Assembly (NCBI GenBank): GCA_963822595.1
Contig: CAWGIG010000001.1
Location: forward strand, 744,001 to 808,000
Length of the DNA stretch: 64,000 bases
Source of the DNA: CAVRUH01 sp963822595
GTDB lineage: Bacteria > Chlamydiota > Chlamydiia > Chlamydiales > Waddliaceae
Direction: 5' to 3'
Both the position numbers and the translations under genes were made by a program. Shown in pieces: positions 17,645-26,855 of this stretch (position 1 is the stretch's first letter; each line of letters begins with the position of its first letter). The notes under the pieces were generated by a model. The model was not told the DNA's origin and made no database searches. It saw nothing but the letters and a program-made list of their open reading frames with translations.

Positions 17645-18047
17645 AATCAGTCGCTCTTCGCGATGCGCTCCGAGCTCTGAAATAATATTTGATCTTCCCA
17701 CGGTTCCGATGCGTCACCGTGGGCTTTAACGGATACGTCCTTCGCGATGCGCTCCGGACTCATGAAATTCCCACGGTTCCGATGCGTCACCGTGGGCTTT
17801 AACGGATACGTCCTTCGCGATGCGCTCCGGACTCATGAAATTCCCACGGTTCCGAATGCGTCACCGTGGGCTTTAACGGATACGTCCTTCGCGATGCGCT
17901 CCGGACTCAGGAAATCACTTAACTATTCCTGAGTCCGGAGCGCATCGCGAAGGACGTATCCATTAGAGCCCACCGTGATGCATCGGAACGGTGTAGATTG
18001 AATATTGTTTGAGAGCTCGGAGCGCATCGCGAAGAGCGACTGATTAG
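17645..18047. repeat. 403-bp element: three direct 73-bp repeats plus inverted copies
   Basis: A unit starting CCCACGGTTCCGATGCGTCA recurs at 17697, 17770 and 17843, exactly 73 bp apart (the third has one extra A). Each unit contains TCACCGTGGG, GGATACGTCC and TTCGCGATGCGCTCCGGACT. A degenerate inverted copy occupies ~17927-18000 (AGTCCGGAGCGCATCGCGAA onward), and outer arms CAGTCGCTCTTCGCGATGCG and CGCATCGCGAAGAGCGACTG close the structure. It separates gcvT from gcvH. No coding potential beyond repeat-driven frames. Confidence 0.95.
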
Positions 18048-18054
18048 ATTGCTG

Positions 18055-19089
18055 CTATTTATAAAACGGTAGAGAAACTACTTCTGCTTCCACCCTGTTC
18101 TTCCTGACTTGGATTTCTACTCGATCTCCAACCGTCAAAGAATCTTTAACGTATACTATCGCAATCGCTTTTTGAAGCGACGGCGACATCGTTCCCGATG
18201 TCACTCTACCGATTTTCTCATTTTGTTTAAAGACCTCATAACCTTCTCGCGCTATTCCCGGTCCTTTCAAAATGACCCCATACTCTGAATGACTCCTAGA
18301 ACGCTCCATAAGAGCCTTTTTTCCAAGAAAATCCTCTTTGCTTAATTTGACAGCCCATGCTGAAACACTTTCTGTAGGCGGGATTTCCTCGCTGAGCTCA
18401 TGCCCATAGAGAGCATACCCCATCTCAAGTCGTAACGTGTCCCTTGCACCCAATCCAATCGGCTCGACTCCCAGTGCGAAGAATTTATCCCACAACGATA
18501 AAATAATCTCGTTCGTACCGCAAATTTCATAGCCACCTGCACCCGTATAACCTGTCGCGGCAAGGATGAAGCCCGTACCCGATATAAAATGCATTTTTTC
18601 CGGAAGCTTTATATTTGGAAAAACTTTTTGAACGATATCTTTAGCCATGGGACCTTGAATAGCAAGAATTCCATCGTCAAAATAAGGGGTAATCGTCACT
18701 TCAAAATCTACAGAATGCTTTTTGAGATGCTCTAAATCTTTCTGTCGGTTTGAGGCATTCACTATAACAAAATAGGATTCCTCGTTTTTTTTATAGACGA
18801 TGCAATCGTCTACCGAACCTCCATTCTCCATACACCAAACGGTATAGGTTCCTGTGCCATCAGGTTTTCCTGAAATTTTGTTGGTAGAAATATAATCTAG
18901 AAATTTTTCGGCATCTCTGCCATCGATTTGAATGCGAGCCATGTGCGAGACGTCAAACATCCCTACCTTTTCCCTAACAGCCTTATGTTCCTGGATGATC
19001 CCTTGATACTCCACAGGCATCTCCCAACCGGCAAAATCAACCATCTTAGCATGAAGTTGAATATGACGGTCGTAGAGCGCTGTTTTCAT
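18055..19089 (-). CDS. gcvT: Glycine cleavage system T protein (aminomethyltransferase)
   Basis: A 344-aa protein with the folate-binding fold: MVDFAGWEMPVEYQGIIQEH, VGMFDVSHMARIQIDGRDAE, a GAGGYEI(C) motif, GARDTLRLEMGYALYGHEL, and the C-terminal GRVTSGTMSPSLQKAIAIVY barrel. It releases ammonia from aminomethyl-GcvH and transfers the one-carbon unit to tetrahydrofolate. It overlaps the preceding gene (19086-19736) by 4 bp, so is co-transcribed with it, and is separated from gcvH by a repeat element. Confidence 0.96.
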   Translation of the reverse strand: MKTALYDRHIQLHAKMVDFAGWEMPVEYQGIIQEHKAVREKVGMFDVSHMARIQIDGRDAEKFLDYISTNKISGKPDGTGTYTVWCMENGGSVDDCIVYKKNEESYFVIVNASNRQKDLEHLKKHSVDFEVTITPYFDDGILAIQGPMAKDIVQKVFPNIKLPEKMHFISGTGFILAATGYTGAGGYEICGTNEIILSLWDKFFALGVEPIGLGARDTLRLEMGYALYGHELSEEIPPTESVSAWAVKLSKEDFLGKKALMERSRSHSEYGVILKGPGIAREGYEVFKQNEKIGRVTSGTMSPSLQKAIAIVYVKDSLTVGDRVEIQVRKNRVEAEVVSLPFYK

Positions 19090-19736
19090 TCCACAAGCCT
19101 CATCGTGCTCCAGAGGGAAGGCTGCTCTTCAATACGATATTCGCTAGTTTTTGCCGAAAAATGCTGGGATTCATATCGCGGGCGATTTACACGATAGGAA
19201 AAACCCAATCTTTTAAATTGTTCGGGATCGTATCCGTTCAACACCTCTTTTGGGATCCAGAGATGCATCGTGTAATTGTCTAAACTGAGTTTTGAGATGA
19301 CTTTTAGTTCCTGTGGATCACATAGGGGGTGTGCATCTTCGGTACGAAAATGTGTGAGTTCACCGGCATGATGACCCTCTACACCCTCAGGGAGAAAATA
19401 AAAATGATGACAAAAACGGGTATTGTATCCCGATGTTTTAACATCACGCGTATCGATAAAAAGCTCGAAACTATCCCCTCTGTCAACTTGCGGAAAAAAT
19501 GCCTGTTCAAAGCGCTTATCGACTTTGATCCCAACTTCTATTCCATCAGAATTCCATCCCATGGCCAGTTCGGCAAAACTCTCTTGATTGCAAAGCGTAG
19601 AAGCATCCGGCAGCAGATGCTTCTTGAATGCGGCCCCCTTCAATCGGGGAAAATCTCCTTTTCCCAGCCGATGACAATCCAGGCTGATCTGGAAAAAATT
19701 CACCGGCGATAAAGGAATATTGTCTTCACCAAACAT
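19086..19736 (-). CDS. Conserved chlamydial protein with CBM9-like/DOMON-like fold
   Basis: A 216-aa protein without signal peptide. The stretch SDGIEVGIKVDKRFEQAFFP, then VDRGDSFELFIDTRDVKTSG and RFCHHFYFLP, resembles the beta-sandwich of family-9 carbohydrate-binding modules (the D-x-F-E-L-F-I-D-T signature). In C. trachomatis, CT283 lies next to gcsH and close to lplA; I infer this is the homologue from context, not from an alignment. It overlaps gcvT by 4 bp and starts 8 bp after the SurA-like gene. The ligand is unknown. Confidence 0.75.
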   Translation of the reverse strand: MFGEDNIPLSPVNFFQISLDCHRLGKGDFPRLKGAAFKKHLLPDASTLCNQESFAELAMGWNSDGIEVGIKVDKRFEQAFFPQVDRGDSFELFIDTRDVKTSGYNTRFCHHFYFLPEGVEGHHAGELTHFRTEDAHPLCDPQELKVISKLSLDNYTMHLWIPKEVLNGYDPEQFKRLGFSYRVNRPRYESQHFSAKTSEYRIEEQPSLWSTMRLVE

Positions 19737-19744
19737 TTAACGTC

Positions 19745-21991
19745 CTATTGTAACGACATAGCATTGTTCTTTTGGAAATCTGCCAAAAGATTTTTCATCA
19801 AAACTGAATCTGCATCAAGACCTAAAAGCTTTTGCATTTGGAAGACATTTTGATAAAACTCTTCGTTATGCGCGCTCTTATTAACTTGAAGCATTTTGAA
19901 GAAACCTATCTCTCCATTGCGTCGATTGTATATCTTTGAAAAACCATTCTGAGGTATCGCCAAAGCATCACTTACAGTCAGGTAGAGGTTTTCTGCTGAC
20001 CGATCAACATTGTATTTATTCTTCACTAGCTTCCACTGTTGATCTAGATTTTCGCGAGGCTTTAATCCTTCTTTTTCTTCTTTTGGCTCATTTTCGCGAA
20101 CATATCGACTTTCGCTATCTGGATTCTTGGAAATCTGATTTTTTACCTCATTGACATAAGAGTAGAACCTTAATGTAGCTGCAAAATCTTCGATCATTTT
20201 AGCTGCGTTTTTTTCATCCGGATTCGATGCGGCATAATTCTGACGAATGGCTTCTAGCAGCTTAGCATAGTCTTTTTGAGGCTCACGAGCCAAAAGTTCA
20301 TCGATTGTTCCATCTCCTCTTGCTTCTGCAAAAGTCAACACTTCTAATCCGGGGCTTTTTTCAAGCACTTGAATTTTGTAATAATTTGTTTTATCCGGAG
20401 AGAATTCTGCTAATTTGCTTTTTGACTCCGGCCAACCATCCAATAAGGCGATCAATTCCTTAGAGTCTTTTAGACCCGGAATCGAGGATTTGCCGCCTTT
20501 TAAACGGAGGCTTATTTCCTTTTTCTGCGTCGGGGCAACTTCTAGAGCCTCCACGATCCATTCGGGATGTGCCTCTACAATAGCATTTCGGGCAAAAGTG
20601 TCGACTCGGGAACGAGTCACGCTATCGAGACTATCCAGAGCTGCAACGCGTTCTTCACGCGTTGTTCCTTTTTTGACGCCTATATCCGGAAATTCTTTCT
20701 TCAATTTATCCCAATTAGCATCTTCAATTTCCCAACCCCAGGTTTCTTTGACGCTGACTTTACCTTGAAGTGTCTTCTTATCTATAGAAGCGATTTCTAC
20801 TAAATATCGCTTCTGAACAAGCTCAGGGTTATTTTTAGCCACTTCTTCTCCGCTTAAAAACGTTTTTGGGAGTTCCAAAGAATCATCCGGGGTTTTAGAA
20901 ACAGCGCTCAAATAAGTTTGAAACTGCTGAAGCGTTTTGAAATCCGGGATGTTGAGTTGACGAGGAAGACTATATAACTCCCCTTCGACAACTTCTTGTG
21001 CATAGGAATTTAACTCGTTTAACCCATGAGGATCCAAAAACACGACGTTTGCCTGCTCATTAAAGAGACGGCGGAATTCCATGACTTTTTGCCAGACAGA
21101 GATGGCTGTACCTAAATCCATGCCCATGCGTCGAATCTGTTCGTTAAAGTACTCTGTGCTGGTTGCAACTCCAAGATAGGGGCTGTTTTTGTTTTCCTGG
21201 AAACTAATTTCAGAATTTTTTACCAAATCGGCATAAGCCTCTTCTTTGCTTATGGAGTAGCCTCTTTGCTCGGCGATGATTGAGCTATTGATAATGAATG
21301 AGGCGACAAGTCGGACAAATTTAGGACCGAACCAATCTTCTACAGTATGGTAGCCGAATAGGGACAAATCGACTCGCTGCAAAGCCGGATCGGGGGTTAC
21401 CCATTTAAACTGTTGTTCTTGGTATCTCAGTGCTTGTCTTAAGGCGTAGGGAGGTATTTTTCGCTGTCCCTGAAAAAGATTCGCTCGTAATTTGAACGCT
21501 TCAGGAGTTGCAGGATTCTCTACGGCCTGGAGTTGACTTAGATATTGGGACATTTCGGGAGAAAAATATTTCCAAGCATTTTCAACGCTAATGAACTTTA
21601 CTTGCGCATTTTCGTAGGGTTGATAACGCTTTTCTTTTTCTAGCTTAGGATCTAAGTCGGTTTTAAGTTCTTCAAAGTAGGGGGCAACGAGCACTTCAGC
21701 AAGACCTGTTTGGATGAAGTTATTTTTGATGACCCCATCATTGAGGAAGTTTGCGCCCCATGCTCCGCCCATCCATTGTTTATCTTCGTTATCGGTAGCT
21801 AGAAATTTGACCATTTCCTCTAGCTGGGATTGGTGGACAGAGGTTCCGTTAATGGCAGTAAAGGCAACGGGATCTACAATTGTTCTTTCTTGCATGGTGT
21901 TGTAAGTGCCGAAGAATGAAAAGGAAATCACGATGACAACGGTGATCATGACCCAAAAATATTTCTGATGCTTGCGTAAAAAGCCTAACAT
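19745..21991 (-). CDS. Membrane-anchored SurA/PpiD-like periplasmic folding factor
   Basis: A 748-aa protein with one N-terminal membrane helix (YFWVMITVVIVISFSFFGTY) after the motif MLGFLRKHQKY, the usual start of PpiD/SurA_N_3 proteins, followed by a long, soluble periplasmic part. The segment after the anchor (VAFTAINGTSVHQSQLEEMV) is the SurA N-terminal chaperone module. Much of the remainder is helical and acidic; no clear parvulin active site is visible to me, so isomerase activity is uncertain. Upstream gene of the gcvT transcript. Confidence 0.8.
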   Translation of the reverse strand: MLGFLRKHQKYFWVMITVVIVISFSFFGTYNTMQERTIVDPVAFTAINGTSVHQSQLEEMVKFLATDNEDKQWMGGAWGANFLNDGVIKNNFIQTGLAEVLVAPYFEELKTDLDPKLEKEKRYQPYENAQVKFISVENAWKYFSPEMSQYLSQLQAVENPATPEAFKLRANLFQGQRKIPPYALRQALRYQEQQFKWVTPDPALQRVDLSLFGYHTVEDWFGPKFVRLVASFIINSSIIAEQRGYSISKEEAYADLVKNSEISFQENKNSPYLGVATSTEYFNEQIRRMGMDLGTAISVWQKVMEFRRLFNEQANVVFLDPHGLNELNSYAQEVVEGELYSLPRQLNIPDFKTLQQFQTYLSAVSKTPDDSLELPKTFLSGEEVAKNNPELVQKRYLVEIASIDKKTLQGKVSVKETWGWEIEDANWDKLKKEFPDIGVKKGTTREERVAALDSLDSVTRSRVDTFARNAIVEAHPEWIVEALEVAPTQKKEISLRLKGGKSSIPGLKDSKELIALLDGWPESKSKLAEFSPDKTNYYKIQVLEKSPGLEVLTFAEARGDGTIDELLAREPQKDYAKLLEAIRQNYAASNPDEKNAAKMIEDFAATLRFYSYVNEVKNQISKNPDSESRYVRENEPKEEKEGLKPRENLDQQWKLVKNKYNVDRSAENLYLTVSDALAIPQNGFSKIYNRRNGEIGFFKMLQVNKSAHNEEFYQNVFQMQKLLGLDADSVLMKNLLADFQKNNAMSLQ

Positions 21992-22074
21992 GTTCGCTCC
22001 TAGGTGTAAGTAAGTTCAAAATCGTATCAAATACACCCTTACCCAGCAAGGTAAAATGTAGATAATTTTTTGTT

Positions 22075-22190
22075 GTCACTGTTAAACGCGGAGGCGCAGA
22101 GGCGCGGGGACGCGGAGAAGAAAAAAAAGTAAAAAAAAAATTTTTCTCTCTCCGCGTCCCCGCGCCTCTGCGCCTCCGCATTTAACAACT
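22075..22190. repeat. Inverted repeat, family B (CGCAGAGGCGC type)
   Basis: Left arm GTTAAACGCGGAGGCGCAGA (continuing GGCGCGGGGACGCGGAGA) pairs with TCTGCGCCTCCGCATTTAAC and preceding bases. The loop is an A-run/T-run centre. It lies between lplA and the SurA-like gene, both on the minus strand. Related elements: 24968-25123, 32399-32502, 41049-41208. Confidence 0.93.
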
Positions 22191-22191
22191 A

Positions 22192-22896
22192 CTAACGACT
22201 GATGATATTTGTAATATATTTTTTTATAAAATTTTTGGCTTCTTGGATTTGATTGGTCTGGGTGTTCAAGCCAAGAAGCGGGTGACTATTAGCCTTCATT
22301 CCTTCCAACACTTGCTTATCCCACAATAATGACTCCAGCAAGATTTCCGATGGCATCGCTAGGAAAATGCTTCCTTGATGCAAATAACCGTGCCTTGTAC
22401 GCCTCTGGGCCGCCCCACCCACCTTCTTGCCATCCACCATCACATCAAAAACGGTGGGATTCGCCATGCAAAAATTTGGCGAAGGATGACTCAACTCCTC
22501 TTTACCCAATAACGATGGTCCCGAGCCACCTATCATAGCCCCAATCGCCCGGGTCACTATGCCATTCACATAGGCGTAATTTTCCAAAGTATTTTGAGAA
22601 AAATCGGGATGCCGAGCCGGCATCAACAAAGAAAAGGCAAAATCGGTCACATGAAATATAATGCCACCCCCGGTAGGACGCTTTGCTAGCTCAAGCCCCA
22701 TTTGGGATACATTTTCCATACGAAGATGTTTAGAGGGATCAATAAAATGGCCATAGGTCGCACTTGGCGCAGCCCATTCATAAAAATGCAAAATGGGGCC
22801 TTCAGCCCCATCTAAAGATTCAAGGAGCCGGCAATCCAGCTCCATATTTTTTTTGGCACTATCAATCCCGGTATCGATCACCTGCCATTTCATCAT
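22192..22896 (-). CDS. lplA: Lipoate-protein ligase A family protein
   Basis: A 234-aa biotin/lipoate ligase-fold protein: HFYEWAAPSATYGHF, the lipoyl-AMP pocket motif KRPTGGGIIFHVTDFAFSLL, and DGKKVGGAAQRRTRHGYLHQ with the catalytic lysine (GKKVGG) and GS region. It attaches scavenged lipoate to GcvH or dehydrogenase E2 proteins. It is shorter than E. coli LplA (no C-terminal accessory domain), so may be an octanoyl/lipoyl transferase. Its start overlaps the caspase-like gene by 4 bp. Confidence 0.92.
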   Translation of the reverse strand: MMKWQVIDTGIDSAKKNMELDCRLLESLDGAEGPILHFYEWAAPSATYGHFIDPSKHLRMENVSQMGLELAKRPTGGGIIFHVTDFAFSLLMPARHPDFSQNTLENYAYVNGIVTRAIGAMIGGSGPSLLGKEELSHPSPNFCMANPTVFDVMVDGKKVGGAAQRRTRHGYLHQGSIFLAMPSEILLESLLWDKQVLEGMKANSHPLLGLNTQTNQIQEAKNFIKKYITNIISR

Positions 22897-23684
22897 TCAT
22901 CAATCGTTGTTTCAATGACATAGACAGGAACCTGATCTTCACCGATCAACTGATAGGATGCATAATCTAAAATGCTGCCCCAATCGGCCGGCGAAGAGGA
23001 TGTCACGGCACGGTCAAAACTCTTGATGAAGGCATTCGTAAATAAGCCCCCATTTCTTGTACCCCAAGCAAATCCTCCGGCTTCGGCACCCGTGATACGA
23101 ATCATTCCTTTCGTCTCAAGAAATAAATGACTATAATTGGCTTTGACATTCTTTTCGACTTCACCCTGCATTAACAATGTACGTGCCAATAAGGGGGCCT
23201 TAGATTCCCGGAGCTCGTTATTGCAAGCATCCGCAATAGTAATCAACAAGCGTGGTTTTTTCTTTTGCAAAAGGCTAACCACTCTTTCATACTCAACACC
23301 TTCATCCGGTATTGAAAAATAAAGGTTCGGCCAAAGACTATCCCCTTTGGAAGCAGTACGGTATCCGTGTCCAGAGAAATAAAATATGAGCACATCATCT
23401 TTTTTAACGGTAAGCTTTTCAAGCGTTCTCAACATCCTTGAAGGAAGGGTTTCGTTATCGCTCAACGTCACCTGTCTCAACTTCATGTTGGTGTTTCTAG
23501 CTATCTTCGTCATGGTTACTTGCATCTTTTTTAAATCGATTGCTGTCGAATCCCCAATGTTTTCATCCCAAGTATCCGCAACAATCACGGAGATCAGGTC
23601 ACCGGCTTCACTCAAAAACGGAACAGAAATAAACAGCGCCTGGAATCCAAACACCAACGTCAAAATCATATTGCGGGCTTTCAT
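22893..23684 (-). CDS. Secreted caspase-like (peptidase C14 / metacaspase p20) protein
   Basis: A 263-aa protein with a signal peptide (MKARNMILTLVFGFQALFIS...EAG) and a single caspase-fold domain. The catalytic dyad can be seen: His106 in FYFSGHGYR and Cys154 in TIADACNNEL, each at the end of a hydrophobic beta strand as in caspases, metacaspases and paracaspases. An aspartate or acidic pocket specific for Arg/Lys or Asp substrates cannot be assigned. It is exported and translated together with lplA (4-bp overlap). Its target, host or bacterial, is unknown. Confidence 0.88.
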   Translation of the reverse strand: MKARNMILTLVFGFQALFISVPFLSEAGDLISVIVADTWDENIGDSTAIDLKKMQVTMTKIARNTNMKLRQVTLSDNETLPSRMLRTLEKLTVKKDDVLIFYFSGHGYRTASKGDSLWPNLYFSIPDEGVEYERVVSLLQKKKPRLLITIADACNNELRESKAPLLARTLLMQGEVEKNVKANYSHLFLETKGMIRITGAEAGGFAWGTRNGGLFTNAFIKSFDRAVTSSSPADWGSILDYASYQLIGEDQVPVYVIETTIDE

Positions 23685-23708
23685 ATTTTCTCCTAAATAG
23701 TGTTTATA

Positions 23709-24173
23709 TTATTTATTCATTATACTTTTTGTAAATACTTCCATTTCTGACGCTATCGGATCATTATCAATAATGACTGCATGCTGATTCATTAAAACCT
23801 TAACCTGGGGGCAGGAAAAACTCACCAAGACAACCATTTCTTTGCTTTTTCCCTCAAACTTATAGGCATACTCCGGAACGAAAAGACATTTTTTTCTTCG
23901 TTCCAATTGATATCCTGAATCTTTTAATAAAAAGGCACGTAATTTAATTACCTCTTCACGAGTCAATTGCTTTGTCTCTGAAACAACATTATAGCCATCT
24001 TTCCCCTCGCGGGTCACTTCCATCACAAATACTTTTTCTGCATTTTCAAAAAATGAATAGGATTCTTTTCCTATCGCTCTTTCAATACCGCTTCCAAATT
24101 GTTGGTTTTGGGGCACTGAAGAACAAGCACATAGGCACATAAACATTAAACTTAAAAAAATATTATAGTACAT
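23709..24173 (-). CDS. Putative lipoprotein, hypothetical
   Basis: A 154-aa protein with an N-terminal hydrophobic segment ending in the lipobox-like MFMCLCAC-SS (Leu-Cys-Ala-Cys), so lipidation at Cys17 is likely. The mature part is a mixed alpha/beta small domain with a Cys pair (KKCLFVPEYAY and FSCPQ). I do not recognise a family. It lies 24 bp upstream of the caspase-like gene in the same orientation and is probably co-transcribed with it. Confidence 0.68.
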   Translation of the reverse strand: MYYNIFLSLMFMCLCACSSVPQNQQFGSGIERAIGKESYSFFENAEKVFVMEVTREGKDGYNVVSETKQLTREEVIKLRAFLLKDSGYQLERRKKCLFVPEYAYKFEGKSKEMVVLVSFSCPQVKVLMNQHAVIIDNDPIASEMEVFTKSIMNK

Positions 24174-24239
24174 TTTTGGTTCTCCTCTTGAGTGTATTTA
24201 AAAGAAGATTATGTCTTACGAATGTTAAGAAAGTATAAA

Positions 24240-24866
24240 TTATTTATAAATTATTGGATTGATGACGTCGGTTAAGCGATCCCCATAGATATAACCTAAA
24301 TCCTGCATGGCCAAACAGAGCGGGTCCGAGAGCTTTCGGATATAGAGTGAGGTCGGATGGGCATACGTCACGAGAAGAAAGGGTTTCCCCTCAAAAATTT
24401 TCGCAGGATCCAGCTGTAATTCCGGACCGAATACGGCAACATTTCCTGCTTTTTCTCCTTCTAGACAGATCAATACACCGCCGATAAACCCCTGCATGCA
24501 GCAGATTTCCGCGAAAGGACGTAACGGGTGTAAATAACTTGCGTTATTGGGTGAAATAAGGATGTCATATCCTAAACGGATAGGCTTTTGATTGAGCAAT
24601 TGGGAGGCAATGCGGGAAAGCTTAGAAGAGGTGATTAGCTTCATGATGAAGGCGTTTGACCTCGAAAGGTTTAAACCGGCCTTAAATAATTTCTCGGGTG
24701 GTTCCCGCCATACCTTCTCTAGAGCGCATTTAAGGCGCGCCGACAATGTTTTATCAATATTTGCTTCCAGGTCGGAGATTTCATCTTTAGAGAAGATTCC
24801 CACAAACTCAATGATATGTTGAGCTTCGAAGTATTCCTGCTGTTGACTCGTTATTGATAATTTCAT
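24240..24866 (-). CDS. Hypothetical protein with PhyH-like features
   Basis: A 208-aa soluble protein. YFEAQHIIEFVGIFSKDEIS, LSRIASQLLNQKPIRLGYDI and LHPLRPFAEICCMQGFIGGV resemble, in order and spacing, parts of the phytanoyl-CoA dioxygenase-like family, but the canonical HxD...H iron site is not evident, so enzymatic activity is doubtful. A chlamydia-specific protein is the likelier description. It is monocistronic or the last distal gene of this minus-strand group, with a long gap to the next upstream gene. Confidence 0.6.
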   Translation of the reverse strand: MKLSITSQQQEYFEAQHIIEFVGIFSKDEISDLEANIDKTLSARLKCALEKVWREPPEKLFKAGLNLSRSNAFIMKLITSSKLSRIASQLLNQKPIRLGYDILISPNNASYLHPLRPFAEICCMQGFIGGVLICLEGEKAGNVAVFGPELQLDPAKIFEGKPFLLVTYAHPTSLYIRKLSDPLCLAMQDLGYIYGDRLTDVINPIIYK

Positions 24867-24967
24867 AGGGCTTCAATGATATCACAAAGCTCAATTTATA
24901 CCCAAGTGCATTAAAAAATTAATGTAAAAATTATCCCTATCTTCTTTAAACACCCCTTACCGAGTAA

Positions 24968-25123
24968 TAACTAATAGATGTTAGGCAAACAATTTTCAAC
25001 GCAGAGACAGGGAGGTTCGCAGAGACGCAGAGAAAGAAAATGATTATTTTTCTCCTTTTCTTCTTCTGCGTCTCTGCGAACCCTGTCTCTGCGTTGAAAT
25101 TGTTTGCCAAATGCCTATTATTA
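24968..25123. repeat. Inverted repeat, family B with TTAGGCAA ends
   Basis: Left arm AATAGATGTTAGGCAAACAA...TTTTCAACGCAGAGACAGGG and right arm CCCTGTCTCTGCGTTGAAAT...TTGTTTGCCAAATGCCTATT pair over ~65 bp. The termini (AATAG, TTAGGCAA) are shared with the copy at 41049-41208, so element ends can be defined. It lies between two divergently transcribed genes. Confidence 0.93.
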
Positions 25124-25252
25124 ATTCCTGATAAAAAAGAGTTATTTAGAAGACGTTGGATCTCGCGATTGTTGTTGCTAATTGAGATATTCATTGGAAT
25201 AAATGTACGGAGAGCCTAAAATCTTCGATCTATCAAACCAATGGAGGTTATT

Positions 25253-25990
25253 ATGACAGCAATCAGTGGAATAAGAGCTAGTTTAGTACATGTTCGCCCA
25301 TTAGCTACCTATGTACATCGTCCTGTAAGAGTAGAGCAGCGTATCGTGGAAGCTAAAATCCAGAAGCTCATTGAAACGGAAGATATAAAAGGAATTTCTG
25401 AGTATATAAACTCAGAGATCATCCCCTATGATAGTGACAGCACTGAAGGGTTTCTGGCAAGACCCGTGAACCAAAATGATTTTATTTTGGCATGCATCCC
25501 CCCTGGAAACCTCAAAATGGTTAGGAAATTAACCGGGGAACGCTTAGGAGCAACGCCCGAACGATTAGTCCGTGACGAAAACCATATTTATGCACGACTG
25601 GTAGGCAGCAACAAATCCGACGCCCTTCTGTCTGCAATATTTTGGAATCAATGGCCGATAGTTGACCATATTCTAAAATGTAAAGAATATACACTTACAA
25701 AAAATTATAATTTTCCATTGAGAACTTTATCAAGAAGAGTAGAAAAAATTAAAACTTACGAACCCTGTAAAGCAGAAATAAGTCCACTTACTGTTGCGTT
25801 AATGATGCCTACAACTATGGAGGACACGAAATCTAAAGTTCGAATGCTCTTAAATCTAGGCGCAGAAAAAACGATCCTCCCTTTTTCGCATGCTTGTCAT
25901 TTTGATAATGCTGCTGATTTAGAAATTTTCAATCGTCGATTGGCAGATTACAGACAGAATTATGAAACATTTCTACAAAAATGTTTTTAA
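25253..25990 (+). CDS. Hypothetical protein with degenerate ankyrin-like repeat, candidate effector
   Basis: A 245-aa product from the ATG at 25253, chosen because GGAGG lies 6 bases before it; an in-frame ATG 12 bases upstream would put the ribosome site inside the gene. The C-terminal half has ISPLTVALMMPT...KVRMLLNLGAEKT, which matches the ankyrin consensus (TPLhhAh...hhxhLLxxGA). No signal peptide or membrane helix. Ankyrin-like proteins of intracellular bacteria are often secreted; that function is inference. It overlaps parB by 4 bp at the convergent 3' ends. Confidence 0.65.
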   Translation: MTAISGIRASLVHVRPLATYVHRPVRVEQRIVEAKIQKLIETEDIKGISEYINSEIIPYDSDSTEGFLARPVNQNDFILACIPPGNLKMVRKLTGERLGATPERLVRDENHIYARLVGSNKSDALLSAIFWNQWPIVDHILKCKEYTLTKNYNFPLRTLSRRVEKIKTYEPCKAEISPLTVALMMPTTMEDTKSKVRMLLNLGAEKTILPFSHACHFDNAADLEIFNRRLADYRQNYETFLQKCF

Positions 25991-26775
25991 ACCCCAAATA
26001 TTTCTAACAGTCGATCAAGGTCGTCTAGATCATAGTACTCTATAGCTATACGACCTTGTTTGCCTTTACCCTCAACGGTTACCTTCGTCCCTAGCCTCTG
26101 CTGAATCCTGTCCTGCAATTCCTGCATAAAACAATCGCCGGCTATGGGAATCCTCATCTTTTTCTCTTTCTTGACCCCCCATCGAGCCGCCGCCTCTTCC
26201 GCTTCTCTTACCGACATCTCCTCCTTGACAATTCGCTCGTGCAACTGCAATTGCCTTTCAAAGCCGTCCAAAGATAAAATTGCCTTCGCATGCCCCATTG
26301 AGATTTCCCCGGACAGCAAACTATCTTGTATTCCCTTCGGCAGGCCTAACAAGCGGAGGTAATTCGCAACGGTAGAACGCTTCTTCCCCACCCTTTTTGC
26401 CAAATCCTCCTGACTGTGGCCAAAATCATCCATCAATGCCTGCAGCGCCTTGGAAATTTCAATCGCATTTAAATCCACCCGCTGGATATTTTCGATCAAA
26501 GACGCTTCCGCAGAAAAGACATCTCCACCCTCACGGACAACTAATGGCATCGTCTTTAATCCAGCCAACTGCGCTGCCCGATACCGCCTTTCTCCGGAAA
26601 CAATCTCGTAGCGTTCCCCGCCATCGATAGGTCGCACGACAGGAGGGTGAATCAATCCCACCGATTGGATCGATTCTGCAAGCTCTTCTAGTTCAGCCTG
26701 AGGAAAATTGCGCCTCGGCTGGAAGGGATTTACTGTAATCTTTGACAATTCAACGTCTAAAATCTCGCTCTTCAT
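25987..26775 (-). CDS. parB: ParB-type chromosome partitioning protein
   Basis: A 262-aa protein with the ParB/Spo0J domains in order: the N-terminal CTPase/nuclease-fold box (ITVNPFQPRRNF, VSGERRYRAAQLAG), ENIQRVDLNAIEISKALQAL, and a helix-turn-helix (HSQEDLAKRVGKKRSTVANY), then a C-terminal dimer domain. It binds parS sites and spreads on DNA, loading SMC. No parA is adjacent, as in Chlamydia where parB stands apart. No parS-like 16-mer was found in the window by eye. Confidence 0.95.
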   Translation of the reverse strand: MKSEILDVELSKITVNPFQPRRNFPQAELEELAESIQSVGLIHPPVVRPIDGGERYEIVSGERRYRAAQLAGLKTMPLVVREGGDVFSAEASLIENIQRVDLNAIEISKALQALMDDFGHSQEDLAKRVGKKRSTVANYLRLLGLPKGIQDSLLSGEISMGHAKAILSLDGFERQLQLHERIVKEEMSVREAEEAAARWGVKKEKKMRIPIAGDCFMQELQDRIQQRLGTKVTVEGKGKQGRIAIEYYDLDDLDRLLEIFGV

Positions 26776-26855
26776 ATACCTTTTTCCTTTACAATAAAAT
26801 TTAGAAGAATATCATGGTTTGGAATCAGTTTTATAAAAAGGAACTTTGAAGAGCA

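Noticed and set aside
17697..17920. CRISPR array
   Set aside because: The 73-bp units are nearly identical along their whole length, with no variable spacers, and no cas genes are present.
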